NCBI GenBank assembly: GCA_917880885.1
Contig: OU862919.1
Span: 53,605,058 to 53,669,057 of the forward strand
Length of the DNA stretch: 64,000 nt
Origin: Limnephilus marmoratus
Lineage: Eukaryota > Arthropoda > Insecta > Trichoptera > Limnephilidae
Direction: 5' to 3'
Part shown: positions 10,970 through 21,767 of the stretch, piece by piece
How positions within the stretch are numbered: the first letter of the stretch is position 1
Layout: every line of letters begins with the position of its first letter
Notes under the pieces: model-generated
The model's database searches: none
Told to the model about the DNA's origin: nothing
The model's input: the letters and a program-made list of their open reading frames with translations, nothing else
Translations under genes and position numbers: made by a program

Positions 10970-12850
10970 CATTTCAAAGAGTCACGGAATGTGGCGTATT
11001 GTACACAATCCCCGCGATTATCAGTTGGATAGTCTTATATTTCCTTTTAAATCTGTTATGCAATAAATTGTCATTAGTCATCAGTAATACCTACGTATAA
11101 TAATTCATGCATTATTAATGCCGATTATTCATGTTCTCATTAACAGGAGGGGAGGTTTACCTCACTTGAAGTTCCACACGTTTCATTTAACTGTAATTGC
11201 CTTCCTTTGATACGCTCCGCTCATTGCTCGGTGTCACCATAAGTGACCAGCTTAGGCACGGGATCGGGAGCTTAATCAAAGCCATATTAAGTTTCACGTT
11301 TCAAAGGCCCATTTTGTGTCTGATTACGACTAAAAGGGATTGAATTGTTAATTTAGTATCCGTCAATGAAAGTAATCTTGTCAATAAGCCCTCCGTTAAC
11401 ATTCCAGTTGAAATGTCAAGGGACCAGTTCACGCTCAAGGAAACCATCGTAAAACCATGAAACTTCTTTAGCCCCGCTGTGATTTGGATTTCGGATGAAA
11501 CGGTAATGACGATTACTGCACCTGCGACGATGTCACTTTTAAATGCTCCTATCGGTTGAGATATGAAATGGAAATTGCGCTCATTGGTCGCCTGGTTACG
11601 ACCTCACTTTTCAAGTATTGGTTGGGATTGTTTTGGAAAAGTTTCGCTTCAACCGCGTGTAAACTGTACTCGAATTTTTTTCTGAAGCTAGTTTATGTAT
11701 AGAGCACGCGGATAATATAATACATAATTAATATTATATAATTATAATACAAGGTATTCCATGCTATTATAGGCACCTATATCACGCAAATCTGTTAGTA
11801 AAATCAGACAATTACACCAACAGTCAACAGTCGGTATGCGGAATGCTGTGTCTATTTTACCGGCCGCCAAATGAAAGATACTGCAAAAAATCATTTCCAG
11901 AAGTTACATCAAAGACATGCCCGATTGTTTATCTCGACTGTAAAATTACTACCAGGCTTAAGTGTTTTCTCACCCTTATAATGTGGGTCTTGAAAGACGG
12001 TATAAAATTGCTTAAATTCCCAAAAAACACTCCAAATAGCATCCTTAAAGATGACATATGGAATATATAGAATCCTGGATGGAGTTAGTGTACAAAAAAG
12101 GGTGTAAAAGGGATTTCAAATATATTTTCGGCTAGACAAGGCACGAGGACTCGACAACATCCTTTTGTTCCTCATTTCCGGCATCATTCGGGTCACATTT
12201 ATACGAGCAGCAATAATTTAATTAACACGAGGCTACTTTTAGAAAGGGTCTCATAAATAATATGGGCAATACACTTTAGACATATATAGCCTGAGCATAT
12301 TTAGGCAGAAAAAGAATTAGGGTCGACCCGGGCTAATGGCGGTGAAAATTATGCCACAAATTTACTGAACACATGTTGTAGCTTCTTCCGGAATTCATTA
12401 TCTTTGATTTTCCGGGGACTTATTTCACATAGTCAAACGACCCGACGAACGGTGGTGAGTTGGAATTTCATCAAAATTGATGTGGCCGGTTAAATTATTT
12501 ATAACCGCTTTCTACTATTATTTTAATAAGGGTGGTATTTTTTTATGAATACTTATATTATGACAGACAGTTTGTGATAATACTGGCTCCTGAAAGTTGG
12601 ACTCTTACACGACACCTAATAAACAATACGTAGATTATGATGAGATATTTAACAAACGAACTTAAATTTATCAAACAATCTTTTCTGAAAATCAATCATT
12701 GATCGGCGTAAATTTTGTTACTTTTCAAATAAATATTCTAAATTTCTCTGTCGGGAGGCAATAATTATTATTGTGAATTCGAGCTTGTATAGAAAATAAG
12801 ACCAAAACCAATTTTTTACATTTTTTTGGTTTATTAAGAGAGTTCAAAAA
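10970..12850. other. Intergenic, no recognisable gene
   Basis: A 75-codon frame at 11843-12070 has no recognisable domain. No repeat or RNA structure noted over this 1.9 kb. Confidence 0.45.
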
Positions 12851-12859
12851 ATATATATG

Positions 12860-12965
12860 CTATTCACACGCGTTAAAAGTGAGACCTTCAGAAAACTAAA
12901 GTATAAAAGAGTGTGTAGGCTACGAAGCACCGCACAAAGAGGAGACCGATAGATACGATTTTAGA
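12860..12965. repeat. Fragment shared with the 30-kb hAT element
   Basis: Contains GAGACCTTCAGAAAACTAAA and GGCTACGAAGCACCGCACAA; the reverse complement of the same text lies at about 30385-30470 inside the hAT element. Likely a fragment of the same transposon family. Confidence 0.6.
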
Positions 12966-13079
12966 TTTTCTTTGTGGCAGTAAATATTCGTCTCGAGATA
13001 TTTCCTCTAAGGATCCTGTCCCCAAGGCTGTTTAATCTATATCATCCACTCCTCATGGTCTTGTAGCACGGACATAATT

Positions 13080-13215
13080 ATTACTTTCGTTATTTGTTTT
13101 TGGGGTACTATGCCGTATTGTGCTACCTCCTTCTTTAACCAACTTTTCGGACAGCGTTGCAGTGTCCATCATCAGGGCAGATCCGGCAGATCTGGGAGAT
13201 CGTACAGTATTGTTG
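13080..13215 (-). mobile_element. Penelope-type terminal repeat remnant
   Basis: Resembles one arm of the 25.2-kb element: TTATTTGTTTTTGG, GTGCTACCTCCTTCTTTA, then a hammerhead-like core on minus (13138-13178). A second piece of such an arm (AAACAAATAACGAAAATAC) lies in opposite orientation at 22491-22509, just beyond the LINE. Confidence 0.55.
13138..13178 (-). ncRNA. Hammerhead-like motif, slightly degraded
   Basis: Minus reading: GCC, then an intact CTGATGA, helix GGACA...TGTCC, GAAA, then AGTT and GGT, so stem I would close with one G-U. Stem III is damaged compared with 25312-25352 (AAGT for ACGT). Confidence 0.45.
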
Positions 13216-13415
13216 AATCTAAAACCAAAATAATCCAGTATCTGAAATCAACAACAGTCCATGAACAATCTTAACGCGCAAGCGCAAATATCTGAATCGT
13301 CATTGGTTGAAAGTGTCGTCATCCTGTTACCATTGGTGGAAAGTGTCATCATTGTCGCTTTGTGCTGAACGGTTTGTCAACAATCGAAATAAACAATCAA
13401 TATTACAAAATAAAC

Positions 13416-14390
13416 ATGATTTGCAAGAACTGTCAATGTGAAATATTTGCCGGAGACGGCATTAACTGTTCTATATGCCTCCATAAGTACCATTTCTTCT
13501 GTGTTAATATGAAGGAAACTAACTTTAGAAAGATGGGAGCTAAGCGTGATAACTGGATCTGTACTGACTGCAAAGATGACCCAAAAGGGAACCAATCTTC
13601 AAGCGGGAAAAGAGTGTCTACTGCTGCCCCTGCCGGTTTGAAGTCGCCTCAGAATCCGGATGTCGAGCAGATTATGCAGATAGTTCGACGATGTATTGCC
13701 TCAGAGTTTGAGACTTTTCACGCTAAACTTAACATTCTACCGGAGTTAAAAGAGTCCGTCAACTTCATCTCTGCTGAGTACGAGGACCTTAAGAAAATGT
13801 TCTCTGAATCGCTGGCTACCATCAAAAGTCTGCAAGCAGAAAACACCAAGCTTCACGCAGAAATGCGTGATCTTAACACGCGCGTATCGCATATGGAACA
13901 GTTAGCCAGGGAGAATAACCTTGAAATTCAGTGTGTACCTGAGAATAGATCTGAGAACTTGGTATCTATTGTCAAACAACTTGGTACCGTAATTTCCCGC
14001 CCGATTGCTGAGTCTGAAATACTTAACCTTCATCGGGTCCCTAAGGTCAAACCTGAATCCAACCGACCCAAGTCAATAATAGTAAAGCTCCCAAGCGTGA
14101 GAATAAAGAATGAAGTCCTGGCTGCAGTTGCCAATTATAACAAAAAAAACAAAATGAATAAACTAAACTCGGAACACCTTGGCATCGACGGCGCGAAGTC
14201 ACCAATTTACGTCAGCGAACACCTCTCCCCCGCTAATAAAGTCCTGCACGCAGCTACAAGGATAAAAGCCAAGGAAACTAATCATAAATACGTATGGATA
14301 CGTAATGGTCGCATCCTAGTACGTAAAGATGACAACTCTGCGCGCGTGGTGTGGATCCGTGATCATAACTCCCTGCTTTCTCTCACCTGA
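13416..14390 (+). CDS. LINE ORF1 protein: zinc finger and coiled coil
   Basis: The RNA-binding and chaperone-like first protein of the CR1/Jockey-type LINE, which packages the element's RNA. From the first ATG the protein is 324 residues. It opens with a PHD/RING-like cysteine-histidine cluster (CKNC...CSIC...HKYHFFC...CTDC, residues ~4-48) as in CR1/L2 ORF1 proteins. A helical stretch rich in Glu, Leu and Lys (~95-160) is likely a coiled coil for trimerisation, followed by a basic RRM/CTD-like region. The open frame extends upstream to a GTG at 13362, but ATG 13416 directly before the finger is the simplest start. ORF2 starts 66 bp after its stop. Confidence 0.85.
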   Translation: MICKNCQCEIFAGDGINCSICLHKYHFFCVNMKETNFRKMGAKRDNWICTDCKDDPKGNQSSSGKRVSTAAPAGLKSPQNPDVEQIMQIVRRCIASEFETFHAKLNILPELKESVNFISAEYEDLKKMFSESLATIKSLQAENTKLHAEMRDLNTRVSHMEQLARENNLEIQCVPENRSENLVSIVKQLGTVISRPIAESEILNLHRVPKVKPESNRPKSIIVKLPSVRIKNEVLAAVANYNKKNKMNKLNSEHLGIDGAKSPIYVSEHLSPANKVLHAATRIKAKETNHKYVWIRNGRILVRKDDNSARVVWIRDHNSLLSLT

Positions 14391-14456
14391 TTTTCTTCCA
14401 CAAGTTAGTTGATTTTCTAGAACTCACTTCTCTGCTTTGTTTTTTACCCTTATATA

Positions 14457-15544
14457 ATGTTTAATATTTATTATCAAAATGTAACCGGACTGCGTTCCAA
14501 AACCAATATATTCTACTTAAATATGACTAATAATGATTATGATATCATTATGATAACTGAATCATGGCTCGTGGAAAGCATTGCCGCTGAGGAATTATTT
14601 GATAATCGTTATGTAGTATTTAGAAGAGATCGTATAGATAATAAAAGAGGAGGGGGTGTGATTATTGCGTTTAAGAAACACCTGACAGTTGTAGAGCGGA
14701 AAGATTGGCAATCGACAGCTGAGGATCTGTGGGTGACTCTTATAACTAAAAATTCTAAAAGGATCAATTTGTGTTGTGTTTATATTCCACCTGGAGTCAA
14801 TCACACACGTAACGTTTATGAATTTATGGACACACTTTGTGATCTTCGGGCTCTTCATCACGATGATCATTTTCTTATAGCGGGAGATTTTAATCTACCT
14901 CAAATAGACTGGTCTATTAGTAACGAAAATAGTATGAAAATAATAAATAGTCACCACTCAGAAATAATTTCCAAAATCTCTGACACTCTGTGTTTTACTG
15001 ATCTTTCACAATATTGTACTTTTCCGAACAACAGGCACAAATTTTTAGATCTTGTTTTTAGTTCTTTTCCTGTTATCGTAGCACACACCTCTCAACATCT
15101 AATACCTGAATGTAAACATCACAATTCAATCACTATTAATATGAATATAGAGTTAGACATACCCATGGTAAATAACACTAGAACCATTAATCTCTTTAAA
15201 AAAGCTAATTACGAAATCATAAACAATATCCTCAGCAATGTCGATTGGGATGTAGAATTGTTAAACTTATCTACCAATAAAGCTATTAACCGTTTTTATG
15301 ATATTTTACATGAAATTATTCAAATTTACGTTCCATCTAAAAAAGTTCAGGTCAATAACTCATATCCTTACTGGTATAGCCCGGCTTTAATAAAATTAAC
15401 TAAGGAAAAATACAAGGTATTTAAAAAGTGGAAAAAATGGTCTAATGCTTTGGATTATCAAGAATTCTGTGTTCTGCGAACGAGACAAAAAAAAATGTCT
15501 AATGAATGTCATAGACAATTTATAACAAATGCTGAACTCAAAAT
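14457..15544 (+). pseudogene. LINE ORF2, 5' part: AP-endonuclease domain
   Basis: N-terminal half of ORF2, the target-nicking endonuclease used in target-primed reverse transcription. The start MFNIYYQNVTGLRSK is typical of the exonuclease-endonuclease-phosphatase fold. Motifs seen: MITESWL (catalytic Glu), GDFNLPQIDW (Asp/Asn), and LDLVF. Codons run to 15544, where the Ty3 element begins. The open frame continues about 25 codons into the LTR, which is not LINE protein. The frame at 15540 and at 20025 (after the insertion, at the second copy of the duplicated AAAAT) is the same, so the insertion alone broke the gene. Confidence 0.9.
15540..15544. repeat. Target-site duplication, left copy (AAAAT)
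   Basis: AAAAT at 15540-15544 matches 20025-20029 on the far side of the Ty3 element. This placement makes both LTRs exactly 158 bp. Confidence 0.85.
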
Positions 15545-15702
15545 TGTTATGTTGGTAATAATAATTATCAGCTGTCAAATGCTGATAGTTGGCAGGTCTG
15601 TCGCTTCACTTGATGTATAACCTTGAACTTGTCAACAGTGTCAATAAACGTCTTACAAATGAATCAGTTCTTGTATTTAATTACGAAACCTCAAATATTA
15701 TA
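15545..15702 (+). repeat. 5' LTR, 158 bp
   Basis: Starts TGTTATGTTGG. Positions 1-139 are identical to the 3' LTR at 19867. The last 19 bp carry five differences. It contains AATAAA at 15643-15648, a possible polyadenylation signal. 158 bp is short for a Ty3 LTR. Confidence 0.9.
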
Positions 15703-15704
15703 AT

Positions 15705-15716
15705 TGGCGACGAGGA
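15705..15716 (+). other. Candidate primer-binding site
   Basis: TGGCGACGAGGA starts two bases after the LTR. It begins with the TGG that pairs with a tRNA CCA end. The matching tRNA was not identified. Confidence 0.6.
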
Positions 15717-15792
15717 AAATCAGTTTATCAGTTAAAACGTGTGTGAATAGTAGTAACAGTGATTTCGCCGTGGAAAAAACATTTTTTTCAAC

Positions 15793-18700
15793 ATGTCGAG
15801 TAGTACCTTGCCAGTGCCTCATTTCGAACCAGATTGCGAAAGTTTCAATATGTTTTTGGAACGCATACAAATGTATCTAAAAATTATTAATATCGCAGAG
15901 AAAGAAAAAATTGGATATTTGTGTATATTGATCGGTGCGGAGAAATTTAAAATTTTAAAAGAAACGGTGCATCCGAAAAATCTAGAAGATTTAACCTTCA
16001 ACGATATTGTAACAACACTGAGGAGTAAATATGAAGAAAAAAGGTGTACAATTGCGCAAAGATATAAATTTTATAACCGGAAACAACATTCTAACGAAGG
16101 AATCGATGATTATATTACGGATATAAAAAGTCTGTCAATATCATGCAATTTTGGTGCTTTTCTAGACCAAGCTCTGAGAGATAAATTGGGGTGTGGTTTA
16201 AAAGATGATGCAATGACTAGAAGATTGCTATCTGAAGATGAATCGTTAACTTTTGACAAAGCAAAATTAATTGTCAAAAATATTGAGACAGTAAGTCACA
16301 GCTCAGAGCAAATTTTACACAAAGAAAATGTTACATCGGAAATCTGTGAAGTCAAGTCAAAAATGTCACATAAAAAAACATGTCATGTCTCAAAGGATCG
16401 CCCTTCACGTCAGAATAGTCCTAGTAGGCGATTTCATCAGGGTGAAAGGACTGGATTCAAGGGTCAAAGGAGTTCAAGGTCATCAAGTCAACTGTCATCT
16501 CCATCACGTCAAGGGTCCAGAAGATGCGAGAGGTGTTTTATAACTCATCAACCGGAGTTATGTCCTTCAAAAAAGTGGAAATGTTACAAGTGTAATATTT
16601 ACGGGCATACGTCGAAATTTTGTCCAAATGCAAAATCAATCATCAATCACGTAAATTGTGTCAATAATGTAAATGTATTAAATATGTCAGTGTCTGATAC
16701 AGCGAAAATTAATTTAATTGTAAATGGTATCAATATGTCTTTTATGATTGACACAGGAAGTTCTTCGACATTAATAAGTAACAAAATGTATTTAAAATTT
16801 TTCAAAACTTGTCAGTTAAGTCAATTCTACGGTAATTTGTTCACAGCAAATAGTCAGAATTTATTTTGTTTTGGATTTTTTATGGCAAAAGTAAATGTTG
16901 TGGATTCTAATGTTGTAATGGATTTACCAGTATTGGTTATAAAAAATCTGTCGTCTGATGCTATTTTGGGTAGAAATTGGTTAAAAGTGTTTGATCCATC
17001 TTGGGAAAATACTTTCATAAGTTCTTTAATGTCAAATATGCATAATAATACTGTAAATTCAGTGTCTGTCAGCGAGAAAAATAAAACAAATATTGTTAAA
17101 AAATTGTCACAAAAATATTTAAATTCTTTTTCGATTACTAATAACGATTTACCAATTAAAGAATTTTCTGTGAATTTAAGTTTAAAAAATAATGCTACTC
17201 CTGTCTTTCACAAAGCATATGAAGTTCCTTATGCACTTCGTGCTGAAGTATGTCAAGAGCTAAGTCGTCTTGAAAGCGAAGGCATTATTTCAAAAGTTAA
17301 ATATAGTAGTTGGTCTTCTCCAATAGTTTGTGTACCTAAACAAAATGGAAAATTACGTTTATGTGCAGATTTGAAATCTACAGTCAATCCACAATTGAGA
17401 ATTGATCAATATCCTATTCCACGTCCAGAGGATATTTTTAATAAATTTTCAGGTTGTCAAGTATTCTGTAAATTAGATTTAACAAACGCATATTTACAGT
17501 TGTCTGTGTCAGATTCTAGTAAAGAATTACTTACAATTAATACATGTAATGGTTTATATGTCTATAATCGTTTAACTTATGGATTGTCATCGGCTCCTGC
17601 CGTTTTTCAAATGGTAATTGATACAGTTTTGTGTGGCATAAAAAACTGTGCTGCATATATTGATGATATTTGTATAGGTGGTAAAGACGAGAAGGAGTGT
17701 TCTGATACATTGGATAAAGTTTTGTCAAAATTAAATGAGTTTAATATAAAAATTAATGTGTCAAAAAGTGAATTTTTTGTGAATTCTTTTGAATTTTTAG
17801 GGTTTACTTTGTCAGGTCAAGGCAAAAGTCCGTCTTTGTCGAAAGTTGAGAAAATTAAGTCTACTGGGTGTCCAGAAAATGTTACTCAACTAAAGTCATA
17901 TTTGTCAATGTTAAATTTTTATAGGAATTTTATTCCTATGTGTCCTACAGTGCTAGAACCACTTCACAATTTACTAAGAAAAAATGTAAAATGGTGTTGG
18001 TCTGATGAATGCGAAAAGGCATTTGTAAATAGTAAGTCTCTTTTGTCAGATAAAACTATGTTAGTTTTATTTGATCCGTCAAAACCATTGTGTCTTACAG
18101 TCGATTCCAGTGCATACGGTGTCGGTTGTGTCTTAAGTCATGTCGTAAAGAATCAAGAATTTCCTATAGCTTTTGAGTCTGCAACATTAAATTCAGCTCA
18201 AAGAAATTATAGCCAATTGCACAAGGAAGCCCTTGCTATTATTTTTGGAATTAAGAAATTTCACAAATATTTAATTGGTCGTCATTTTACGATATATACT
18301 GATCATGCTCCATTGTTGTCTTTATTTGCTGAAAACAAAAAAGTTCCCGTTTTAGCAGCATCACGTCTTATAAGATGGTCTATAATATTGTCTGCGTACA
18401 ATTATAAATTGGAATATAAAAAAGGATTGAAAATTCCTCAAGCAGATGTAATGTCACGTTTGCCAAGTAAACAACAATTCAATATTGAGGAATGTAATTT
18501 TGTATACATGTCTACACCATTAATTCCATTCTCAGAAGTTGAAAGTCATTCTGAAAAAGATGAAACATTATGTAAAGTCATTAAGTATGTTTCAATCGGT
18601 TGGATTGAAAACTTGTCAAGTCCAGAAATTAAAAAATATTTCAAGTTTAAAAATTTACTGTCGGTCAAAGGAAAATGTCTTTTATTTGGTGACAGAATTG

Positions 18701-19803
18701 TAATACCAGAATCTCTTAAGTCCAAAGTCTTAAATTTAATACATTATGGTCATCCTGGTATAGTCAGATCAAAAATTCTTGCTCGTTCATATGTATGGTG
18801 GTTAGGTATGAATCAAGATATTGAAGATGTTATTTCTAGATGTGAAATGTGTCAGTCTGTACAAAATGCTAACAAAAATGTACGTCATAGTTGGCCTATT
18901 GCTGAAAGTCCATGGGAAAGAGTCCATTTGGATTTTTTTGATTTAAAAGGTTCAAAATACTTATTAGTTTGCGACTCATATTCAAAGTGGGTAGAATGTT
19001 TTTACATGAAAAATACTAAATATTCGGATTTGTTATCTAAATTAAGTGAAGTTTTTTCCAGATTCGCTTTTCCGAAAACTATTGTTTGTGATAATGGTCC
19101 CCCATTTTCATGCAAAGAATTTTCTATTTTTTGTAAAGAAAAGTCAATTAAATTATTATTTTGTCCGCCGTATAATCCCGAGTCAAATGGATTAGCGGAA
19201 CGGTCAGTTCAAACTTTCAAAAAAATATTAATTAAATTTATGTTTTCGAAAAATTCTAAATTTTTATCGCCAGCTCAACGTCTAATAGATTGTCTGTATA
19301 GTTATCGTTCCACTCCTACTTCTGTTACGGGTGTATCTCCAATGGCTAAAATATTTTCATATGAGCCACGTACACCACTACATATTTTGTCAGAAGAAAG
19401 ACATGTCAATAAAAGTAAACAATCACAAAATGTCAAACAATCAACAAAAAATGCATTGAAAGAATTTAAAGAAAATGATAATGTTTTGGTCTATTTAAGA
19501 CATGTGAAAGGTCCTATGAAATGGTTTCAGGGAACTGTTAAGTTGAAATTAAGTTCATGGGTGTATCTAATTCAATTAATCGGAGGAGAGGTGAAAAAGG
19601 TTCATGTTAACCAAATAAAAAAAAGTTGTCTTAAGTCAAAATCAAGTTATGAGAATCCCGATAAATGGCAAGACTTTACAAGTCAGGAAAATGAAATTGT
19701 TATTGAACCTTTACCCAGCACTAGTGGAAATAATGATATTATAACTAGGTCTGGCAGAGTTGTGAAACCCCCTGTACGATTTAGTCATAGTGATTACTCT
19801 TAA
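15793..19803 (+). CDS. Gag-Pol polyprotein of Ty3-type retrotransposon
   Basis: One uninterrupted frame of 1336 residues encodes all retroelement functions. Gag lies in residues ~1-290, with two adjacent cysteine clusters at ~243-285 (CERC...C then CYKCNIYGHTSKFC). The aspartic protease has MIDTGSSST at ~318 and ILGRNWL. The reverse transcriptase has LCADLK and the YIDD box at ~622. RNase H has TVDSSAYG (~769) and YTDHAPL. The integrase has an HHCC finger (HYGHPG...CEMC, ~983-1017) and the triad Asp1047, Asp1100, Glu1136 with the usual 35-residue D-E gap. The gag-pol fusion without a frameshift occurs in several Ty3 lineages. The start is the first ATG after the primer site. Confidence 0.95.
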   Translation: MSSSTLPVPHFEPDCESFNMFLERIQMYLKIINIAEKEKIGYLCILIGAEKFKILKETVHPKNLEDLTFNDIVTTLRSKYEEKRCTIAQRYKFYNRKQHSNEGIDDYITDIKSLSISCNFGAFLDQALRDKLGCGLKDDAMTRRLLSEDESLTFDKAKLIVKNIETVSHSSEQILHKENVTSEICEVKSKMSHKKTCHVSKDRPSRQNSPSRRFHQGERTGFKGQRSSRSSSQLSSPSRQGSRRCERCFITHQPELCPSKKWKCYKCNIYGHTSKFCPNAKSIINHVNCVNNVNVLNMSVSDTAKINLIVNGINMSFMIDTGSSSTLISNKMYLKFFKTCQLSQFYGNLFTANSQNLFCFGFFMAKVNVVDSNVVMDLPVLVIKNLSSDAILGRNWLKVFDPSWENTFISSLMSNMHNNTVNSVSVSEKNKTNIVKKLSQKYLNSFSITNNDLPIKEFSVNLSLKNNATPVFHKAYEVPYALRAEVCQELSRLESEGIISKVKYSSWSSPIVCVPKQNGKLRLCADLKSTVNPQLRIDQYPIPRPEDIFNKFSGCQVFCKLDLTNAYLQLSVSDSSKELLTINTCNGLYVYNRLTYGLSSAPAVFQMVIDTVLCGIKNCAAYIDDICIGGKDEKECSDTLDKVLSKLNEFNIKINVSKSEFFVNSFEFLGFTLSGQGKSPSLSKVEKIKSTGCPENVTQLKSYLSMLNFYRNFIPMCPTVLEPLHNLLRKNVKWCWSDECEKAFVNSKSLLSDKTMLVLFDPSKPLCLTVDSSAYGVGCVLSHVVKNQEFPIAFESATLNSAQRNYSQLHKEALAIIFGIKKFHKYLIGRHFTIYTDHAPLLSLFAENKKVPVLAASRLIRWSIILSAYNYKLEYKKGLKIPQADVMSRLPSKQQFNIEECNFVYMSTPLIPFSEVESHSEKDETLCKVIKYVSIGWIENLSSPEIKKYFKFKNLLSVKGKCLLFGDRIVIPESLKSKVLNLIHYGHPGIVRSKILARSYVWWLGMNQDIEDVISRCEMCQSVQNANKNVRHSWPIAESPWERVHLDFFDLKGSKYLLVCDSYSKWVECFYMKNTKYSDLLSKLSEVFSRFAFPKTIVCDNGPPFSCKEFSIFCKEKSIKLLFCPPYNPESNGLAERSVQTFKKILIKFMFSKNSKFLSPAQRLIDCLYSYRSTPTSVTGVSPMAKIFSYEPRTPLHILSEERHVNKSKQSQNVKQSTKNALKEFKENDNVLVYLRHVKGPMKWFQGTVKLKLSSWVYLIQLIGGEVKKVHVNQIKKSCLKSKSSYENPDKWQDFTSQENEIVIEPLPSTSGNNDIITRSGRVVKPPVRFSHSDYS

Positions 19804-19851
19804 GTTTCTTTGTCATTGTTATTTGGTTTGATATAAAAATAATAAAAAAAT

Positions 19852-19866
19852 GGAAGGAGGAAAGGA
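19852..19866 (+). other. Polypurine tract
   Basis: GGAAGGAGGAAAGGA is all purine and directly abuts the 3' LTR, the expected place for plus-strand priming. Confidence 0.8.
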
Positions 19867-20024
19867 TGTTATGTTGGTAATAATAATTATCAGCTGTCAA
19901 ATGCTGATAGTTGGCAGGTCTGTCGCTTCACTTGATGTATAACCTTGAACTTGTCAACAGTGTCAATAAACGTCTTACAAATGAATCAGTTCTTGTATTT
20001 AATTAATGAACCTCATACATTATA
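19867..20024 (+). repeat. 3' LTR, 158 bp
   Basis: Matches the 5' LTR except for five substitutions in the last 19 bp. AATAAA at 19965-19970. Followed by AAAAT (20025-20029), the target-site duplication. Confidence 0.9.
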
Positions 20025-21767
20025 AAAATATCTCATGACCCAAAGAATTTCTGGTCTTATGTTAAAAGTAAAAGAAATAGTTCAGGGTTACCCAATACTA
20101 TGAAACTAGAGAATACAACTGCTAACAAACCTTTAGATATATGTAACATGTTTTCGAAACACTTCGCCTCTACTTATAATTATAATGTAACTCCCAAAAC
20201 ATCAACTAATATTCCCCAAGCAAACAATGGTATAAACATTTGTTCTATTTCAGTTTCCAAGGAAAAAATAGAAAAAATAATTAATAACATCTCTTGGTCA
20301 TTGGGCGAAGGTTTCGATAAAATACCATCTCATTTTATAAAAATGTGCGTCAAAGAAATATCGATGCCTCTAGTACTGCTTTTTCAATTATCTTTGAAAG
20401 AAGGCGTCTTTCCAGACCAATGGAAATGTGCGCTCATTACGCCAGTATTCAAATCTGGGTCTAAAAACGACGCTAAGAACTATCGCCCAATTTCAAAATT
20501 ACCTATTTTTAGTAAGATCCTTGAAAAAATTGTTCATGAGCAACTTTATGACTGTGTTCAATCTGTAATAACTGAGAATCAACATGGCTTTATGAAAAAA
20601 AGATCAACTGTATCCAATCTTGCTGTATTTACTGAATTTATTTCTAAATCAATGGATAAACGAATCCAAGTTGACGCAGTGTATACAGATTTCTCCAAGG
20701 CATTTGACAGAATCGACCATAGTCTACTCTTGTCAAAACTATTAGCTTTAGGAATACATGGTGATTTGTACCGATGGCTAGTCTCCTATCTTGACAAACG
20801 TTCCCAGATAATAGCAGTGAATGGTTTTAATTCTGAAATTATCAATGTACCTTCAGGTGTCCCACAAGGGTCTCATCTGGGACCATTGCTTTTCACTATA
20901 TTTATCAATGACATTGTCAAATGCTTTAAGCACTCTAAAGTTTTGTTCTTTGCTGATGACATGAAAATATTTATTTCTATCAACTCTATTTTTGACTGCT
21001 ATAAACTTCAAGAAGATCTTAATAGACTTAATATTTATTGCACTGCCAACTATCTCCACTTGAATAGCGACAAATGTTACGTTATTACCTTTACAAAAAA
21101 ACAAAAAACAATCGAACATGATTATCTTATTACAAACAGTCAAGCACTTAAAAAAATCAATCAAATTCGAGACCTCGGTGTTCTTATTGACAATAAACTT
21201 TCTTTTAAGGCACATGTGGATACTATTGTTAAGAAATCCATGAGCATGTTAGGATTTTTATTCCGTATTGGAAAAGAGTTCACCAATATCCATACCCTCA
21301 AAATATTATATTACTCCTACGTTCGTAGTCATCTTGAATATGCTTCTCCTGTATGGAATCCGCTGTATAATGTACACACAAAGCGCATAGAAGCTGTACA
21401 AAGAAAATTTGTACATCACTTGAACTTTAAGAGACATGTGCGTCATTATGACATAGACAGCTCTATAAAACACTATGGACTTAAAACTCTAAGAAGTAGG
21501 AGAGACATCGCGGATATGACTTACTTATACAAAGTCTTGAGTGGTCATATTGACTGTCCAGCTCTTTTGTCATCAATTAATATTAGAATCCCGAGTAAGA
21601 AAACTAGAGACAAGTCATTGTTTCATATCGAAAGTGCTTCAACCAGTCTCAGGCAAAATTCTTTCCTATTAAGAACATGCAATCTTTATAACAAAAAATG
21701 TATCGATACCGATATTTTTTCTTGCACTTTAAGCACTTTTAGACAAATACTTAATGGAGCCTTATAA
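20025..21767 (+). pseudogene. LINE ORF2, 3' part: reverse transcriptase
   Basis: C-terminal half of the split ORF2, 580 codons and a stop, in frame with 14457-15544. RT signatures: NYRPISKLPIFSKILEK, ENQHGFMKKRSTVSNL, DFSKAFDRIDH, PQGSHLGPLLF and the FADD active site. The C-terminal thumb has YSYVRSHLEYASPVWNP. No RNase H follows, as in CR1 and Jockey. An ATG at 20100 opens a 555-codon frame but lies inside the protein, so it is not a native start. Without the Ty3 insertion ORF2 would be about 940 residues, a normal length. Confidence 0.9.

Larger units (their letters stand above)
15545..20024 (+). mobile_element. Ty3-type LTR retrotransposon, complete
   Basis: A 4480-bp element: 5' LTR, primer site, one gag-pol frame, polypurine tract, 3' LTR, flanked by AAAAT. 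Domain order protease, RT, RNase H, integrase defines Ty3 over Copia. The protein resembles the insect and nematode group often annotated K02A2.6-like (Mag-like lineage), a judgement from its general look and not from a search. No env-like frame follows pol. Near-identical LTRs and an intact frame indicate a recent insertion that could be competent. Confidence 0.95.

Noticed and set aside
20100..21767. Stand-alone 555-residue reverse transcriptase gene
   Set aside because: The ATG is internal; the same frame continues upstream to the Ty3 insertion point and links to the endonuclease half.
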